64,000 nt of DNA from Daedaleopsis sinensis (taxonomy: Eukaryota > Basidiomycota > Agaricomycetes > Polyporales > Polyporaceae), in assembly GCA_033807695.1 (NCBI GenBank), contig CM066306.1:2914001-2978000 (forward strand). The letters are read 5' to 3'. Each line of letters starts with the position of its first letter. The stretch's first letter is position 1. The notes under the pieces are model-generated. The model was given only the letters and a program-made list of their open reading frames with translations. It searched no databases and was not told the origin of the DNA. Shown one piece after another: positions 1-12,127 of the stretch. A program made the translations under genes and the position numbers.

Positions 1-784
1 CATCTGCGCCGCAAGCTCCGGCGACGTATATGGCTCGCTTCTGGGGGCGCCGCTGAACTGGCTAGAGAGCATAGACAAGGCAGGCGGCACTATCGTGGGG
101 CCGTGCATCTGTCTAGCGGGGAGCGCATTGTTCATCGGGGAAAGTGTAGCGGGGTCACGAAGAGAAGCAGGATCCGAAGCAGAATGTTGGTGAGTACGTT
201 GGAAGACTGCACCGTATTGCTGTCGAAGACGTGCCATGGTAGGGTTGTCGAGCGGTGATGTCGGCAGCATCATGTTGTACAAGTCTTGCTGAGGATTGGG
301 CATAGGCATCGCATCCGGGTGAACTGGCGCACGATAATCCCTGATAACCCCCGAAGTTAGTCAGGCTTGGGGACCACTGACGGAATAGTGCGATGGAACG
401 CTCTAGGTGGCGGCTGCAGATACGGTATATTCGTCGCGACGTTTGCGTTTGATGGCCGGTTGTGGACGTATGCAGGAGGTCCACCTGGATTGAGGTGATG
501 TTGCGGACCCTGGAAGTGCTGGTCTTTGAAACGCGTCGCGGATCCGTTGTGCGAAGTGGAAGCGAAGGGTACGTGGGCTGGTCAGCTTGTGCCTGCCTCT
601 CCGGAGTTCCGTATGGCGAGGACCAAGTGTCGGCATTACCTGGGCTTCTTGTAGCCGGACGAGGTCCGTACTGGACAGGCCACCGCTGTAGCAATGCGGG
701 GACACGGTCTTGAAACGAGGTATCAGCGCTCAGCTTCTGGGGACACGAGGGTCGGGAGGAGATAGCGACTGCGGATGATTGCAA
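1..784 (-). pseudogene. Partial Q/P/S-rich protein gene, frameshifted, runs off left edge
   Basis: Protein-like sequence rich in Gln, Pro, Ser and His reads leftward to the edge of the window, but passes through three minus-strand frames: roughly 780-530, 530-358 and 357-1. The middle frame ends in a stop near 358, while the next frame continues with the same composition (for example MARLRQQYGAVFQRTHQ). Two single-base losses, or unrecognised introns, would explain this. No domain is recognised; low-complexity Q/P/H-rich sequence is common in fungal transcription regulators, but that is only a hint. The 5' end is uncertain because the right-hand open frame has no ATG near 784. Either a decaying gene or assembly errors are possible. 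Confidence 0.4.
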
Positions 785-1337
785 CGTGAGTTTTCTCTAT
801 AACACTCTCACACCGGAAACATCGGAGAATAGAACTCAGACGTCCGGCAGTCTTTGGCAATCGTGTGGCAGGTGCATGCATCTAAACCAGTCGGAACGCT
901 CTTGCGGACGTCTAGGGAAGGATCGAGATGGCAAGCCAGATGGGCTCAGAGTGCACGAGCACCTAGGAGAAGCGGTTGTCGAACCAAGATAACGGGAAAC
1001 ACATACTTTTAACCGCAGGTACGGGCGCTCAGCGTGTCTTGTAAAGCCAGCCCTTCATGCACTAGACTATCGGCGATTTGCATGACCGGGATGAGGCCAA
1101 AGACATGAGACCGGGAGTCAATATGGATATGCATACCTGCTAGAGCTTGTTTGGAGGACATGCGACATGTCGTCCGAGCATTCTTGGGACGACACCGAGT
1201 CAACATAGATAACGAATAAGTTAACCCAGCGCCGCCGCTGACGGTGCTGTGGGACATGGAGAGCAAAAGACGATCCAGATGGGGGAAGACCGGTATCTGT
1301 GACTCTGTGAGTGCGAGTATTTACCATGCAATGATGC

Positions 1338-1373
1338 GAGGAGGAGGAGGAGGAGGAGGAGGAGGAGGAGGAG
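1338..1373. repeat. GAG trinucleotide microsatellite
   Basis: Twelve uninterrupted GAG units are seen directly. The poly-Gly and poly-Leu open frames across it are products of the repeat. Confidence 0.9.
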
Positions 1374-3170
1374 CCGGGCTACCGGGCGGCAGAGATTGCG
1401 CTTATCAGATGTTCGGCGACCGGCCGCGGCCCGCGTGGCCATCCGACTTTAGACTTCGCCTAGTATCGCGCAGCAACGGTGCTGTCCTTCCAACTTTCAA
1501 CGAGTCGACAGGCGGTTAGGCTCAGGCCTGAGTCAAATTCAGATTCGGATAGGCTGGCTGGGCTTGAGCTTGAAGCTTTGAAGCTTGCAGCGCCGCGGCT
1601 TCAAGTTGGAGACGCAGTGGAGACGCGCGCTTACTGTTCATCTGCCAGAATTTCTCTTCTTCCTCCTCGAGTCGGAGTCCTCCTTCTCAGAAGGCTACGG
1701 CACTCGGAGGCGCTTGGCACAGACACAACGAAACAACCAGCGCCCATCCTGCGCTCCCGTCATAGCCTTGTGAAGTTTCTCCTCGCAGGCTCTCTCACCC
1801 GGCACCCGATGTCTCATGTATCCAAAGAGCTGCCAGACAGCTTCATGTAGTGTGCGCATTCCCTCTTCGATTGCCCAAGATCACTGTGCGCCTCAGGCCT
1901 CATCCTGCAGCGCAAGAACACGAATCGCATGGCGCACCAGCGCTAGAGTAGCCTGACTGGCGACATAGATCCATGTCCACCGAAATTTCCTCTTATTAAG
2001 AAAAACTCAAACATATTCACGCACCTGCAATCTTTTGTCCTGCCCTTGTAGAACTCGACAATGGAGTAAAGCACGCCACTGGCGTGCTAAAAGTCCTCAC
2101 GCACCCGCGATGATGAGTTCAACGGGCCGTAGGCTGGTTTCGTATAAGTCGGCCACGAACCAACCATCGCGGCTTGTTCCACTATCGACGCATGTGGACT
2201 GAGAACGAAAGGAGGAGGATATGTGGATTGTTCTCAGAAACAACTTGGACAGGACGTGTGCGAGATGAATAGAGTGGGGCCTATGTGGAGTAACACTCAA
2301 CGATCAGAAACGATACCGTTGCGCGAACACACGCGGGATGCTACTTACGTTGAATGGCTTCTTTCACGATCTACATAGTCATAGACCACTAGCGGCGAGA
2401 GCTCATCGAAGGGGATTATGAAGGACCCATGCAGACGAGCGAATCAAAAAAAGGAGAAGCTGTGGCAGATCCATAGAACCTGCCCGCGGGTCGATTCTTC
2501 AAATACGCTGGTGAAAATGGCAGTAAGTTTGGATCCATGAGTAGCATCTCTAGCAAGGCACACCTTCAGACCAACAGGGATGTGCTAGCGACTGATGGGA
2601 CGGCGGTAGCTTTTAAGATAAGTGCCACAAGAGCGGACCTGCTGCAGAGTGGAGGATGCGAGCGGCCAAAAGTCCCGATAAGCGTAGATCACCGAAAGCG
2701 GCTCACGAGATCGTGCCGACTCTACGATCTTCGAGAGGGGAGGGTTGAAGGTGCGGCGTAGGAATTGACAAGGAGATCCTTGAACTGCTTGAGAGGCGTG
2801 CAGCGCGAGAGTGAGCCGGTAGCTCGAAAGTATTCCGGGGTCGACGTTTAACGTTGAACGTTGAGGCCTTGGCCCTTAAGCTTCAGGCCTCAGGTTGGAA
2901 AACACAAAGTATATGTAACAAGCGCGCGGGGGTGTGTACTACAGTACGTACAGTGCAGCGCACATCGCGCGACCAACAGCGGATGAATGATGGCGACCGA
3001 GGCTCGCGAAGGAGGATGTTGAGCTGATGATCGAGATGTGCAGCAGACGACGAACGACGGGTGGGGGGCAGAGGGCATCCGGAAACGGGCGGGCGATATC
3101 ATTAGCGAGGGAAGGGGTCCAGGACCCGTCGGGCTCAAGCAGGATATGTAAGCGTCGAGAGGCAGGAGTA

Positions 3171-3207
3171 GAAGAAAGAAAGAAAGAAAGAGAGGGAGAG
3201 AGAGAGA
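3171..3207. repeat. GAAA/GA-rich simple repeat
   Basis: An interrupted run of GAAA followed by GA units makes a purine tract on the plus strand. Confidence 0.75.
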
Positions 3208-3488
3208 ACGAGCTCAAGACAGAGGAAAGACCAAACAAACAACAGCAGACAGGATGTATACGTAGAGGGGAGAGGGGCACCGAGCTCAAAGCTGACGGGA
3301 ACTTTTAATATACAGCGAGGTGGAGGAGCTAGTACTTAGTAGCGAGCAAGCACAACACGGGACGTACGAGCACGCGCAGGGCGCACCGGGGGGAGGACAA
3401 CAGCAGAGGCCGAGGGTGTCGATGATAATTACTGCGATCATGTACGCGGCTTACGCGCGGGGTACCTCTACTTTTGTCGCGAAATCCT

Positions 3489-5581
3489 TCAAACAGCGGT
3501 GGTGTTTAGGGGGTAGCTCGGAGGAGACGATGACGACGACGACGACGGACGGACGAGCGGGGCCGCATACAACGCTCGCCGCTGCATGCCCATGACGTAC
3601 TGAGACGCCGGATGTGGTGCGGCGTACTGCGCGTACTGGCCAGGCTCGTACGAGTGACTCGGCAGATTCGCCGTGGCGATCTGGTAGGACGGTGGTGCGG
3701 CAAACGGCTGCGCGCTCTGGGTGTACGGCGTCGACGCACCGCTCGTCGTCGCCGACGACGGCGGCCGCAGCGTCTGGCTGGGCGAAGAGACCGAGTTCGA
3801 CGCGGAGTGCGAGGGCGTCGCGTGCCACAACTTATTGTGCTGTAGGTACTCGTGCTGTCCGCTCGCGTTGAGCGCGAGGCCGATGGCGCCGTGGTCCCCG
3901 GAATGCTGGTAGTGGTGACCTGAAGCCACATATGTATCAGCGCGCTGCGCGGGTGTCAGGTAAGAGTAGGGCACTTACGGAGACCGTTCATGTTCTTGTA
4001 CCGCCATTAGCAGTCGCCGACACCGCATGCATACGGCCGCGGCCGCCGCTCCGCTTCCTCCTCGACCTCGCGGAGCTCGGATTCGCTGAGGGTGACGTCG
4101 TCCTCGGCAGCCCCCGAATCCTTCGCCTTCTCGTACCGCTTGCTCAAAAGCAGCTCTTGAAGGTGTTTGAGATCCTTCGGGAGCGCGAAGTTGCACAAGC
4201 CGTGGGTCATGTGGTACTTGAAGCCGTTCGCCGGCTTGTACGACTTGTTGCAGTTCGGCTTCGGGCACTTGAACGGCTTCGCAGGAGCGAGTACGCCGGC
4301 CTCGAGAGCGTCGTCGACGCGCGCGGGGTGGAGCCACTGGCGGCGTTAGAATTCGAGGCGGCGCCAGATGTGGACGCGCTGGCGTTCGACGAGGCCGCCT
4401 GCGCGTTAGGCGCGACATTCCTGTATGTCGAATTGGAGCTGCCGCGAATCGGCGAAGCAACGCGCGAGGACGCTGGGGTGCTATCGGGCGTGTTTCCAGC
4501 GCTGGAACTGAGGAGAAGGGCCGCGGTGGGCGTGCATACAGTCTGCGTTCTGGCCATTCATGGGACCAAGGTTCATGATGTGCTGCTGCGTGAACATCAC
4601 GTTTGGGCCCGAGCTGATTGGCGCGCGAGTAATCGGAGTAGGCTGCGTACGAGTTGAACCGCGTCCTCGGTGGAGGGACCCGCTCCCACACTGGTGCCCG
4701 CGAGATGGAAGCAAGTACTATTGTCGTGTCAAATGCAGAAATAGGCGAATCTGGCTGGCTGCCATGCGGCGAAGGAGCGGCCGAGTACGTGGGCGATGGG
4801 TAGCCTGAAAGGGGCGTGGAGATGGGCGTGTCGGGCGGGGAAGGCGCTCCTGATGATGGTTCGCTCGGATTTTGGTCGACATCCAGCTCCGTGTCGTCTG
4901 CAGAGTCAAACCCCTGGTACGGGACCGAGTGCTGTTGGGACTGGACACGTGCAGATTGCTCATTTGATGAGGAAGGGACCCCGCAAGCGTCAGGGAAATA
5001 TGAAGCGACGGCGCGCAGGGCGTTGGACGGGGGAGCGGTGGTGGGGGCAAGAGATTGCTGAGGTGCGTAGGGATCGAGGACGACGACGTGACACTCTTCG
5101 AAGTGGTCGACTAGGGCGTGTAGATCGGTGAGGTTCACACTACAGCAGGTGTGGTCGCGATACTGCAATCCAACTGGCTGACGAATCGCGGACATTGGAA
5201 TGGATTGGGACTCACCAATTCGTCCTGTCGCTCGATTGTAGCAAGAGCGTTGACTGTTGAACCGCGATCACTCTCTATTGACGAAGACAATTTGCCGAAC
5301 TTGAACTCGTGGGGACTGCGAAAAGGATGGGTAAGTCGTAGATCATGAGGAAGGAACGGGCAGAATATGAGTATCGACATAAGAGTTTTGGCATGGCTAC
5401 TCCATCAGTTGATTAGCGTCTTTGGGAAGATCCGCAGGCAGCGTGCCAAAGGATGAGCGCGTACACAGAGAAAGGGACTCACTCTAATGGCCGAGTAGAT
5501 ATCTTGTCTTGTCAATGAGGACGGCGTGAAGGAGCCGTCCTGACTGGTGAATGAGCCAGAGCCTGGGGCGCTGGGCGGCAT
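3489..5581 (-). pseudogene. Sfp1-like C2H2 zinc-finger regulator, multiply disrupted
   Basis: Exon 1 (5581-5483) starts with ATG and ends at a GTGAGT donor. The central exon carries an N-terminal finger-like segment, CCSVNLTDLHALVDHFEE. Further on come a classical finger, CPKPNCNKSYKPANGFKYH (about 4210-4270), and a last finger ending RYKNMNGLR, split by a 59-nt intron (3920-3978); then a Ser/Pro/Tyr-rich tail. This layout is that of fungal Sfp1-type regulators, which in yeast control ribosome biogenesis and growth genes. The reading frame is broken near 4610 (extra A in an A run), near 4545 (extra A) and near 4290 (one base short), and an in-frame TAA falls in the last finger near 4008. Between 5320 and 5450 the expected exon also meets a stop and a frame change. 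Three frame changes plus nonsense codons indicate a decayed copy, unless the assembly is faulty here. Confidence 0.7.
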
Positions 5582-6623
5582 TCGGCGAATTTCAAAGGGT
5601 CACCTGACCGCACGCACGCGCCTGGGCCATGACGCACTCCGTTCAGCTCCGTCACGGTTCTCCTTGAAGTTGTCCCCACTGGGCATCCTCTCAGGCTCCT
5701 CACCCAGCCATCTATGTGTTCTGCTCCCCTCTAGGTCATCCATATATCATCACTAAAGGTTAGAACATTGTCAAGGCAAAAGCTCAGGACGCAAGAGACG
5801 GTGGGAACTCAAGAGTTCGTTCGACTCCTCTCTGGCGCAGGGAAAACGCAGCTGAAACGTACTCTGGAGGCGTTGTCATTCGATTGTATTATATGCAAGC
5901 ATCACATGGTCATGAGTAAGGAGGTGCGCCATTCACACTATGCATGCGTATACTGACAAATATATATACAACGATTCTCCTCTCCTCCAGATCTGGAACG
6001 CTCCCGGGCGGTCTAGTAAATCAGCCGGCAGACGCGACACCCTTTGCAGACGTCATCTCTTCAAGGTGCTTAACCGGGACGCACGGTAGTATTCTCCCTG
6101 CCGACTCACAATGCCATCGCCACGATGAGCGTAGCGGTTCGGCCTTCGCACGCGAGGATAACACCAGCACCTAGTGGGCTCTTCACCGCAGTTGGGGACA
6201 CGACAGTTCGCCTCCTCCCTGTGACAATGAGGAACGGAACTCCTTTCCCCGCCGCGATAATGAGCGAGGCAGCACTTCTAGTGGCCCAGCGTCTTGCTGA
6301 GAAATGGATGGCGACAGGGCCTTCCCTTCTCTTCGCGACGATGAGTGTGGCAGCCCTCCCTTTCTTTTCGGAGGATATGACAGCGGCTCGTCGTAACACC
6401 GCGATATTGGTTGCAAGCTGTGTAGTTACAATTAATGACATCGCATGTGAAGGTAGTGAAGCTCGACTAGCTATACATATACTCCCAAGCACGTTAGCCG
6501 GCTCTCAATGCACAGGGATATATAGTCCATCAAGATATACGAGAACTGAAATTGTACACATGGTCGCTGTCATCTACCAGGACCCGTCTTTAGAAGGCGA
6601 TACTCAAACACGAATACATGCAT
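5582..6623. other. Intergenic region, no gene recognised
   Basis: Overlapping open frames of up to 181 codons exist on both strands (6106-6670), but their composition is irregular and partly reflects loosely repeated 'atgag' blocks. Nothing could be assigned. Confidence 0.4.
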
Positions 6624-8073
6624 CTAGGCTTCCTTCCCCTTGCTCTTCTTCGTCGTCGAGGATGCAGTAGCACGATATTTGGTCTTCTTTGATCGAGAGC
6701 CGTCGCCAATGCAGGGGGTGCGGCCGACGTTTCCTCGCTTTCGTTTACCGCTTTGAGTCGTCCCCACAATCGAGTCTGCAGTACGGGCTAGTGTAGCATT
6801 CTCCATTCCCGTACGTACCATCTCAGCGAAGGTTTGAACGTCGCCTTTTATCCACATGTCGAAGATACCATCCCACCTGCTCGGTGGCGACGGGAAGTCT
6901 ATATTGAGCAATATGGACTGCACTGATTATTGTCTTGATGAGCGAGCGCAGGCTGAGTAGACGTGGAAGACGACGATTCACCTGGTTGCAATGGACTATC
7001 CTCCTGTCTACTAGCACGAATGGCCTTCGAGAACCGTCGAACAAGATCCTTTGCTCCGGGTACCTGTAGACTGGTCCCGACCACCAGGAGAAGGTCTGCG
7101 CCGGAGGACTTCTCTCGTTCGCACAAGCTGCTCCGAGTGGGAGGAAGATCATTCTTCACGATTTCAGCGATGAGATCTCCGTCTTTGTGATGTTCGTTGT
7201 AGAGGACGAGGGCTGGGCGAAGAGATCCAACGGCCCGAGCTCGCTTGTGCGCCGATCGCCTTGCTTCTTCCAGAGAAGCGCACTGTGGACAGGGAGGACA
7301 CTCTCCTGCAGCGAGAGATTTGATATGATCTCGCAAAGGAGAATGATAGGCACAGAGCTCGCAGCGCATCTCCTGAAGAGACCCATGAAGTGGGATGCAT
7401 CGTCGAATAGGCGACTGAGATGAGGTCGTGGATATCGATATGGTTTTCTCGTCGACTGTGATGGGGGAGAGTCCAAAAGAGAGCCCGGTCTTTTCTTCTA
7501 ACGCATCTACGTTTTGGGTATACACCCTGAGAAGACGATCATGTTCGTCGAGCGTCCGAAGGAGGCAATGGAATTTGGTGGGCTTTGCGGCGTGAGACAG
7601 GTCAGATAAGTAGGCCATCGTGCGACAGAAGGACGCTGTGCGAGCAGTAGACTGATAGTCGAGCATATCGGTTAATGAACTGCTGAATTATTGAACACTG
7701 ATGCTGCGAGCTTACTTGAAACACTGAGGCATCAAAAAGTTCCTTGCCCGAGCATCCTCCGGAATAGTCTCTCGCGACGTTTTTGAACAGTCCTTGTTCT
7801 GACCGAAAGTCAGGAATACCAGCATCTACGGATACTCCTGCGCCTTGGATCACACAGACAAGTTAGCAATATCGCTCGACTCGTCATTATATGGAACGAA
7901 CACTCACCACAGATGACCACGATCCTCTTTGCACTGAGTATCGCTGAAACGGCCCGCTCAAGCTGCAGTTCTGGATTGGAAGATCGCTGAAGATATGATG
8001 AAGGAAGCTGCGCCGTCGCCATACTCTGGCAGAGTGGGACGAAGGTCGTCATTTCGGCAGGTATAATGTCCAA
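6624..8073 (-). CDS. Sir2-family NAD-dependent deacetylase (Hst3/Hst4-like)
   Basis: Four exons (8073-7908, 7843-7716, 7651-6982, 6922-6624) joined by GT-AG introns of 64, 64 and 59 nt give 420 aa with consistent phases. Sirtuin hallmarks appear in order: GAGVSVDAGIPDFRS (residues 56-70, NAD binding), TQNVD (143-147), catalytic His in PLHG (His187), a zinc site built from Cys195/Cys198 and the CPPCPQC cluster (216-222), LVLYNEHHKDGD (about 247-258) and VVGTSLQVPGAK (about 288-299). The last motif and the C-terminal IDFPSPPSRWD block resemble the nuclear Hst3/Hst4 branch, which removes acetyl from histone H3 Lys56; this assignment is by motif only. The C-terminus is Lys/Arg-rich and could be a nuclear signal. 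The start at 8073 is the first ATG of the open exon; Met8 is an alternative. The gene appears intact, unlike its left neighbour, and is transcribed divergently from the gene at 8345. Confidence 0.88.
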
Positions 8074-8344
8074 GGTCGTTTGTGCGTAGAGATGAGCGAA
8101 ATGACTTAGACGATGGCGTAGTTGGTGAGACTACGGGTTGACTCGACTACCGATCGGTGCCGCATGTAGAAAGTAATAAGGGTCGCTTACCCGTTGACTC
8201 GATTGTGACCGTGGATTCTTAAATTTTCTCATCGACTATAAGACAATCCACACCTACGTTCTCTCCCTCATCACCCCGCACCCATCTCTATATCTCCACA
8301 CTCACGTCTCTCCCTCATCACCCGCACACATCTGTATCCTCGAC

Positions 8345-9317
8345 ATGGATTCTGAGGGCGACGACGATAGCTCTCGGAATCTCCCCCGCTATCCGACGAA
8401 CGTCCCCGATCCAGAAGATAACAGAGCACTATTTTCGCACTACCGCCGAGAGCAGGCTGCTCGCGATCCTTCCTCCTATTCACGGGAGCATCAAATGACT
8501 TCCCTTGGGCAGTTTGGCCGGGATAACATAGGAGTTCACGAGCAAGCGTATCAGACACCTCGGCTCACTCATCGGGCTCCCGCGTTGGAAGACGTCGACT
8601 ATCATAGACACCCAGGCCAGACTACGTGGACACAGGTTCGCGACAACAGGTCATCGAGCGCTTCCCCTTTTCCTGGTCGTGAGTCTCAGCCACGTCGAGA
8701 TGCCAAAGCCAATCAGCGTTTGTCCAGCGGACGCCGTGAAGTGACTGGTGAGTACTGTCAGCTTCGACTTGCTCGTAGCTGACCGTTTGATCTAGTCACA
8801 GCCCGAGGTAACCCACATGTTGTGGGACCCCCTCAGCCCACTTCTTCGGCTGTGACCATGTCCAACTCCGAATATGTTAGTGAGTATTGGATCGACCTAT
8901 CTGATCAACATGCAGTGGATGACTATCCTATTCTTTTAAGTCGAACGTAGGATGGACGGCTATCGATCTCCTTATCCTCACCGACACACGACTCCACAAG
9001 TCAGCGAGGCGGACACTTCAACCCGACCTCCACAGCATTCTCTTGCGCAACCGATGACCAAGACCAGTCAGTACCGTCTCCACGATCTTGAGCGTATGTG
9101 ATAGCTAATCATAACTGCAGCTACCGACGACTCCGATGTTAGGTCGGCCGACTCGAACTCATTGGGCATGGTGAAGTTACTGTCGCTTCCCAGCGAGGGC
9201 TTGACTGCGGCACAGCTCGAAGCTTTGCTGTGCCGCTGCGAGTTTTGCGGAAGGTACTTTACTAAGGATGCTTTCGTCAAGCTTCATCGGAAGAAGTGCA
9301 TCCAGAAAAACCTCTAG
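8345..9317 (+). CDS. Orphan protein with C-terminal C2HC-type zinc finger
   Basis: Four exons (8345-8747, 8796-8879, 8941-9066, 9121-9317) with introns of 48, 61 and 54 nt give 269 aa with consistent phases; the third donor is GTCAGT. The first 200 residues are hydrophilic and rich in Arg, His, Gln, Pro and Ser, probably disordered. The last 30 residues hold a single finger, CEFCGRYFTKDAFVKLHRKK, followed by Cys, so the pattern is C-x2-C-x12-H-x4-C. A single terminal finger suggests nucleic-acid or protein binding, but no specific function can be assigned. The ATG follows a pyrimidine-rich leader and is the first in frame. It is head-to-head with the sirtuin gene, about 270 bp apart, so the two may share a bidirectional promoter. 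Confidence 0.65.
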
Positions 9318-9503
9318 CTCCTGCTGTCGCCTGCGTCGCTGTAGTTGTTGCTGTCGTTTGTGTCGTTTTATTTCTTGCTGCCGTCCTTGCAATATGGTTC
9401 GAGTCTTGCCATCATCGATGTCGATGTACTTTATGCTGTTGTCTGCCTTAATAATGACTTGTGTTTTTGATCATGTCATTGTCGCTCGTTCATGACGGAG
9501 TAA

Positions 9504-9777
9504 CACCGGGGGAATCAAGCGATGTAACGAGTCGTTACATTTCGAACACATCGCGAGCAAAATCCAAATATGTCTTCGCATTGTCACAGCGTCACATTCT
9601 GGATACACGCTGTTTACACGCAACATTCAGAATGTATCCAGGCTGTGACGCAAAAATGTGTGGCATTTTGAATGTTTCCAACATATTTTTTGTACGAGAC
9701 ACCACGGTCTCATTTGGATTATGCTCACGGTGTGACTGAAATGTTGACCAGAGTTACCTCGATCAATTCCCCCGGTG
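9504..9777. mobile_element. MITE with TAA target duplication (PIF/Harbinger-like)
   Basis: The element starts CACCGGGGGAAT and ends ATTCCCCCGGTG, a perfect 12-bp terminal inverted repeat that continues imperfectly for about 15 more bases. It is flanked on both sides by TAA (9501-9503 and 9778-9780). A length of 274 bp, no coding capacity and a 3-bp TWA-type duplication fit a non-autonomous PIF/Harbinger element; the superfamily is inferred from the duplication only. Confidence 0.75.
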
Positions 9778-12127
9778 TAACTAAGACGATATTGTAGTAA
9801 GAGAACAACATGAGTGTCCCCCAATTCAAGTGATAGGATGAACAAGGAACGTATCGTGATGATAGTGCAGGGCCAAACGAATCGAGAGTGACTACAGACA
9901 CACGAACGTCAAAGTATGTGTGTGTGTAGTATCACTAGTCGATTGACTGCAGGGCAACCCAGTAGATAGGTCGACGACCGTGTAAGGATATCTGCGGAGA
10001 TCTACAGCACCCCCGCACACTTGATACATCCACCGGCTTTAGACGATGTCGACGCGCGTTTTGACACATCCGTCTTCATGGTAGTCTGTCAAGAGAGCAG
10101 GATGGATGTCACTGTGGCGCATGTATGAACGGACGGACGTAGCGCACCGTTTTGCGGTTTCACCGATGCTTGTGGTCTAAGTCTTCACGTTTGAGTGACC
10201 AGCATTTGCCGAGCTCGGACTCGTTCGCGTCGTTCGGCCGCTCGAAGCAGGTAACTTCGACAAAGCGTAAGTAAGCTGCTACTGCGCGTCGTGCAAGCTC
10301 TTTACATACCTCAGTCTGGACAACACTACTCCGGAAACACCGCAGCGCAGACTTCTCCGATTGAATATGACGCTGACACGGATTCTCGCAGATGAATGAA
10401 GACACACCTCATTCGAGTACCAGTGGCAAGAGTTTGAAAAGCAGCCGGATGAGAGGTCCGGATCCTATCTCTAGGGATGCGGCGCGGGACTATCATGTTA
10501 GCTTGAGAGGAAGAGGAGCGTGAGGGTCTAGCGCGACCCAAACTTTGAAATTTGAAATTTGAAATTTGCAGCTTAGGGACGGGCGTCAATGGTTGAACGC
10601 CTTACCCTTCGAGTCTCGTTCAACCAGACAGTCTCATCTCTTTGAAACTCATATTTCTCTAGAACACCCTCCGAGATAGAGAGGAAGTCGATCTTACAAT
10701 ATACGAGTAGTCGTGGCTCCTTCGTGCGCTGTCCATGATGGCTCCGGAACTCGACGCGTCATGAGGGGCACCTGCTCTCCCGCAAGACAGGAAGAGGCGT
10801 TCGCGGGCAGAGGATCCATTTTCCTCGTCACTCACGCGAACAGGCGAAAGCGCTGTGGCAGCTCTCCTGCTTGAACGCGGACTGCTACTCGCCTTTATGA
10901 GCACCCTTGATGAGCGACATCAAGTTGTTGCTGCTCGCGGAGGCTGGAGCACAATGTCAGCCTCGTCCGCGCTCACCGCAGCAGATGCTCACGCACGTAC
11001 CCATCCGCTTATAGGTACTGAAAACTTCCATGCCGTAGTCCCGTTGATGCTGGTGCGCCGCAGTGCGAATAACGAGAACATCATGCTTCACGACCCCTGC
11101 ACAGCCGACCAATATCCTTCCTACAAGTCATCTCGATCACCTTCAGCCTCTTCCTGGCGCACTCTACATCTACGACCAGGTAAGTTTCGCGCTCTCTCTT
11201 TGTGCAATGTTCGCAAAGCTTACAGCTCACCAGCAGACATCAGTTATCCTCCTCCGAAGCTCGCGCAGGAACCTGGAAATGCAGCCATTGAGCATGCGGG
11301 GGAGAAAGAATCCCCATAGAAGCGTCAGTGAATCCATCCCGGGTGCCACCTGCGAAGCGACGCCATCGGCATCTGTATCCGCAGTAACAACCTCGTACTG
11401 CGAGCCCGAGTGACCATGGAGAAAGATCAGGGCGCATGAACATGGGTGAACTCGTATTCATCGCATGTGTCGGTGTGCGCGAGGACAGCGTGTCCACCGT
11501 GCTCGTCCTCATCGAGCAAGAACATATCCTGGCTGAGCAAGTCACAAGCCGAGGGAGAGGCCACAAGGGTTTAGTCGGAGGGCCGAGGACGCAGCGTCCG
11601 GAGAGCCATTGGGGCAAAAGACCGGCGGGTTCTGAGCAGAGCGCGGGGCGCGTCTTGCCGGGGGCGCTGAGCGCGAAGACTTTGTCGATCTCCTGTTCGA
11701 AGGGGTCAATCGCATAGTTCTCCTTAGATCGAATGCTGATCACGGCACCTTGTGCACGGGAGCTCGAGACTGGAGGCCCTTCGACCGGACCCTGGCGGTC
11801 ACGGGCGGCGAGACGAATGGCGAGAAGGAGGGGATCTATAGTCGACTATTGCGAGTGTGAAGTCAGAAATTGTCGTCGGGGAGCGACTGAGGTGAGAGGG
11901 GTGACGGTAGGAGGAGTATCTTCTTGCCATGGGCGCTATGAGATAGCAGGCCCTGCTGCGGAATACCGCCTTGATGTATGGTGGCCGCCTTGATGTATGG
12001 TGGATGAGTTCGCGGCCGCAGCGCGCAAAGAGGGAGTCATACAACTGCACACGCGACGTCGGGTCTACCGCTTTGTTTGCCAGAGTGGTCTTAGAACGCG
12101 GTCAGGGGCGAGCAATAGAGGTCGCAC
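9778..12127. other. Intergenic or unassigned region
   Basis: Several open frames occur (10160-10405 minus, 10855-11319 plus, 11240-11743 minus), but none matches a family I recognise. A GT...AG pair around 11178-11237 on the plus strand hints at an exon end, without support on either side. A three-fold GAAATTT repeat lies near 10545-10568. Confidence 0.4.
11966..12003. repeat. 19-bp tandem duplication
   Basis: CCGCCTTGATGTATGGTGG occurs twice, back to back, without mismatch. Confidence 0.9.

Larger units (their letters stand above)
785..3488. other. Intergenic region, no gene recognised
   Basis: Only short open frames with no recognisable family or splice pattern occur here. The region holds a GAG trinucleotide run (1338-1373) and a purine-rich GAAA/GA tract (about 3171-3207). 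Confidence 0.5.

Noticed and set aside
1221..1519. Open frames with poly-Gly or poly-Leu
   Set aside because: They are created by the GAG microsatellite at 1338-1373 and have no other support.
3451..3974. Overlapping Arg-rich and Ala-rich frames on both strands near 3500-3900
   Set aside because: Shadows of the Ser/Pro-rich tail of the Sfp1-like relic.
11240..11743. Possible GPI-inositol deacylase or other hydrolase (an HGHSGS-like string in one frame near 11420)
   Set aside because: Flanking residues do not match the family and frames are broken; the similarity is too short.
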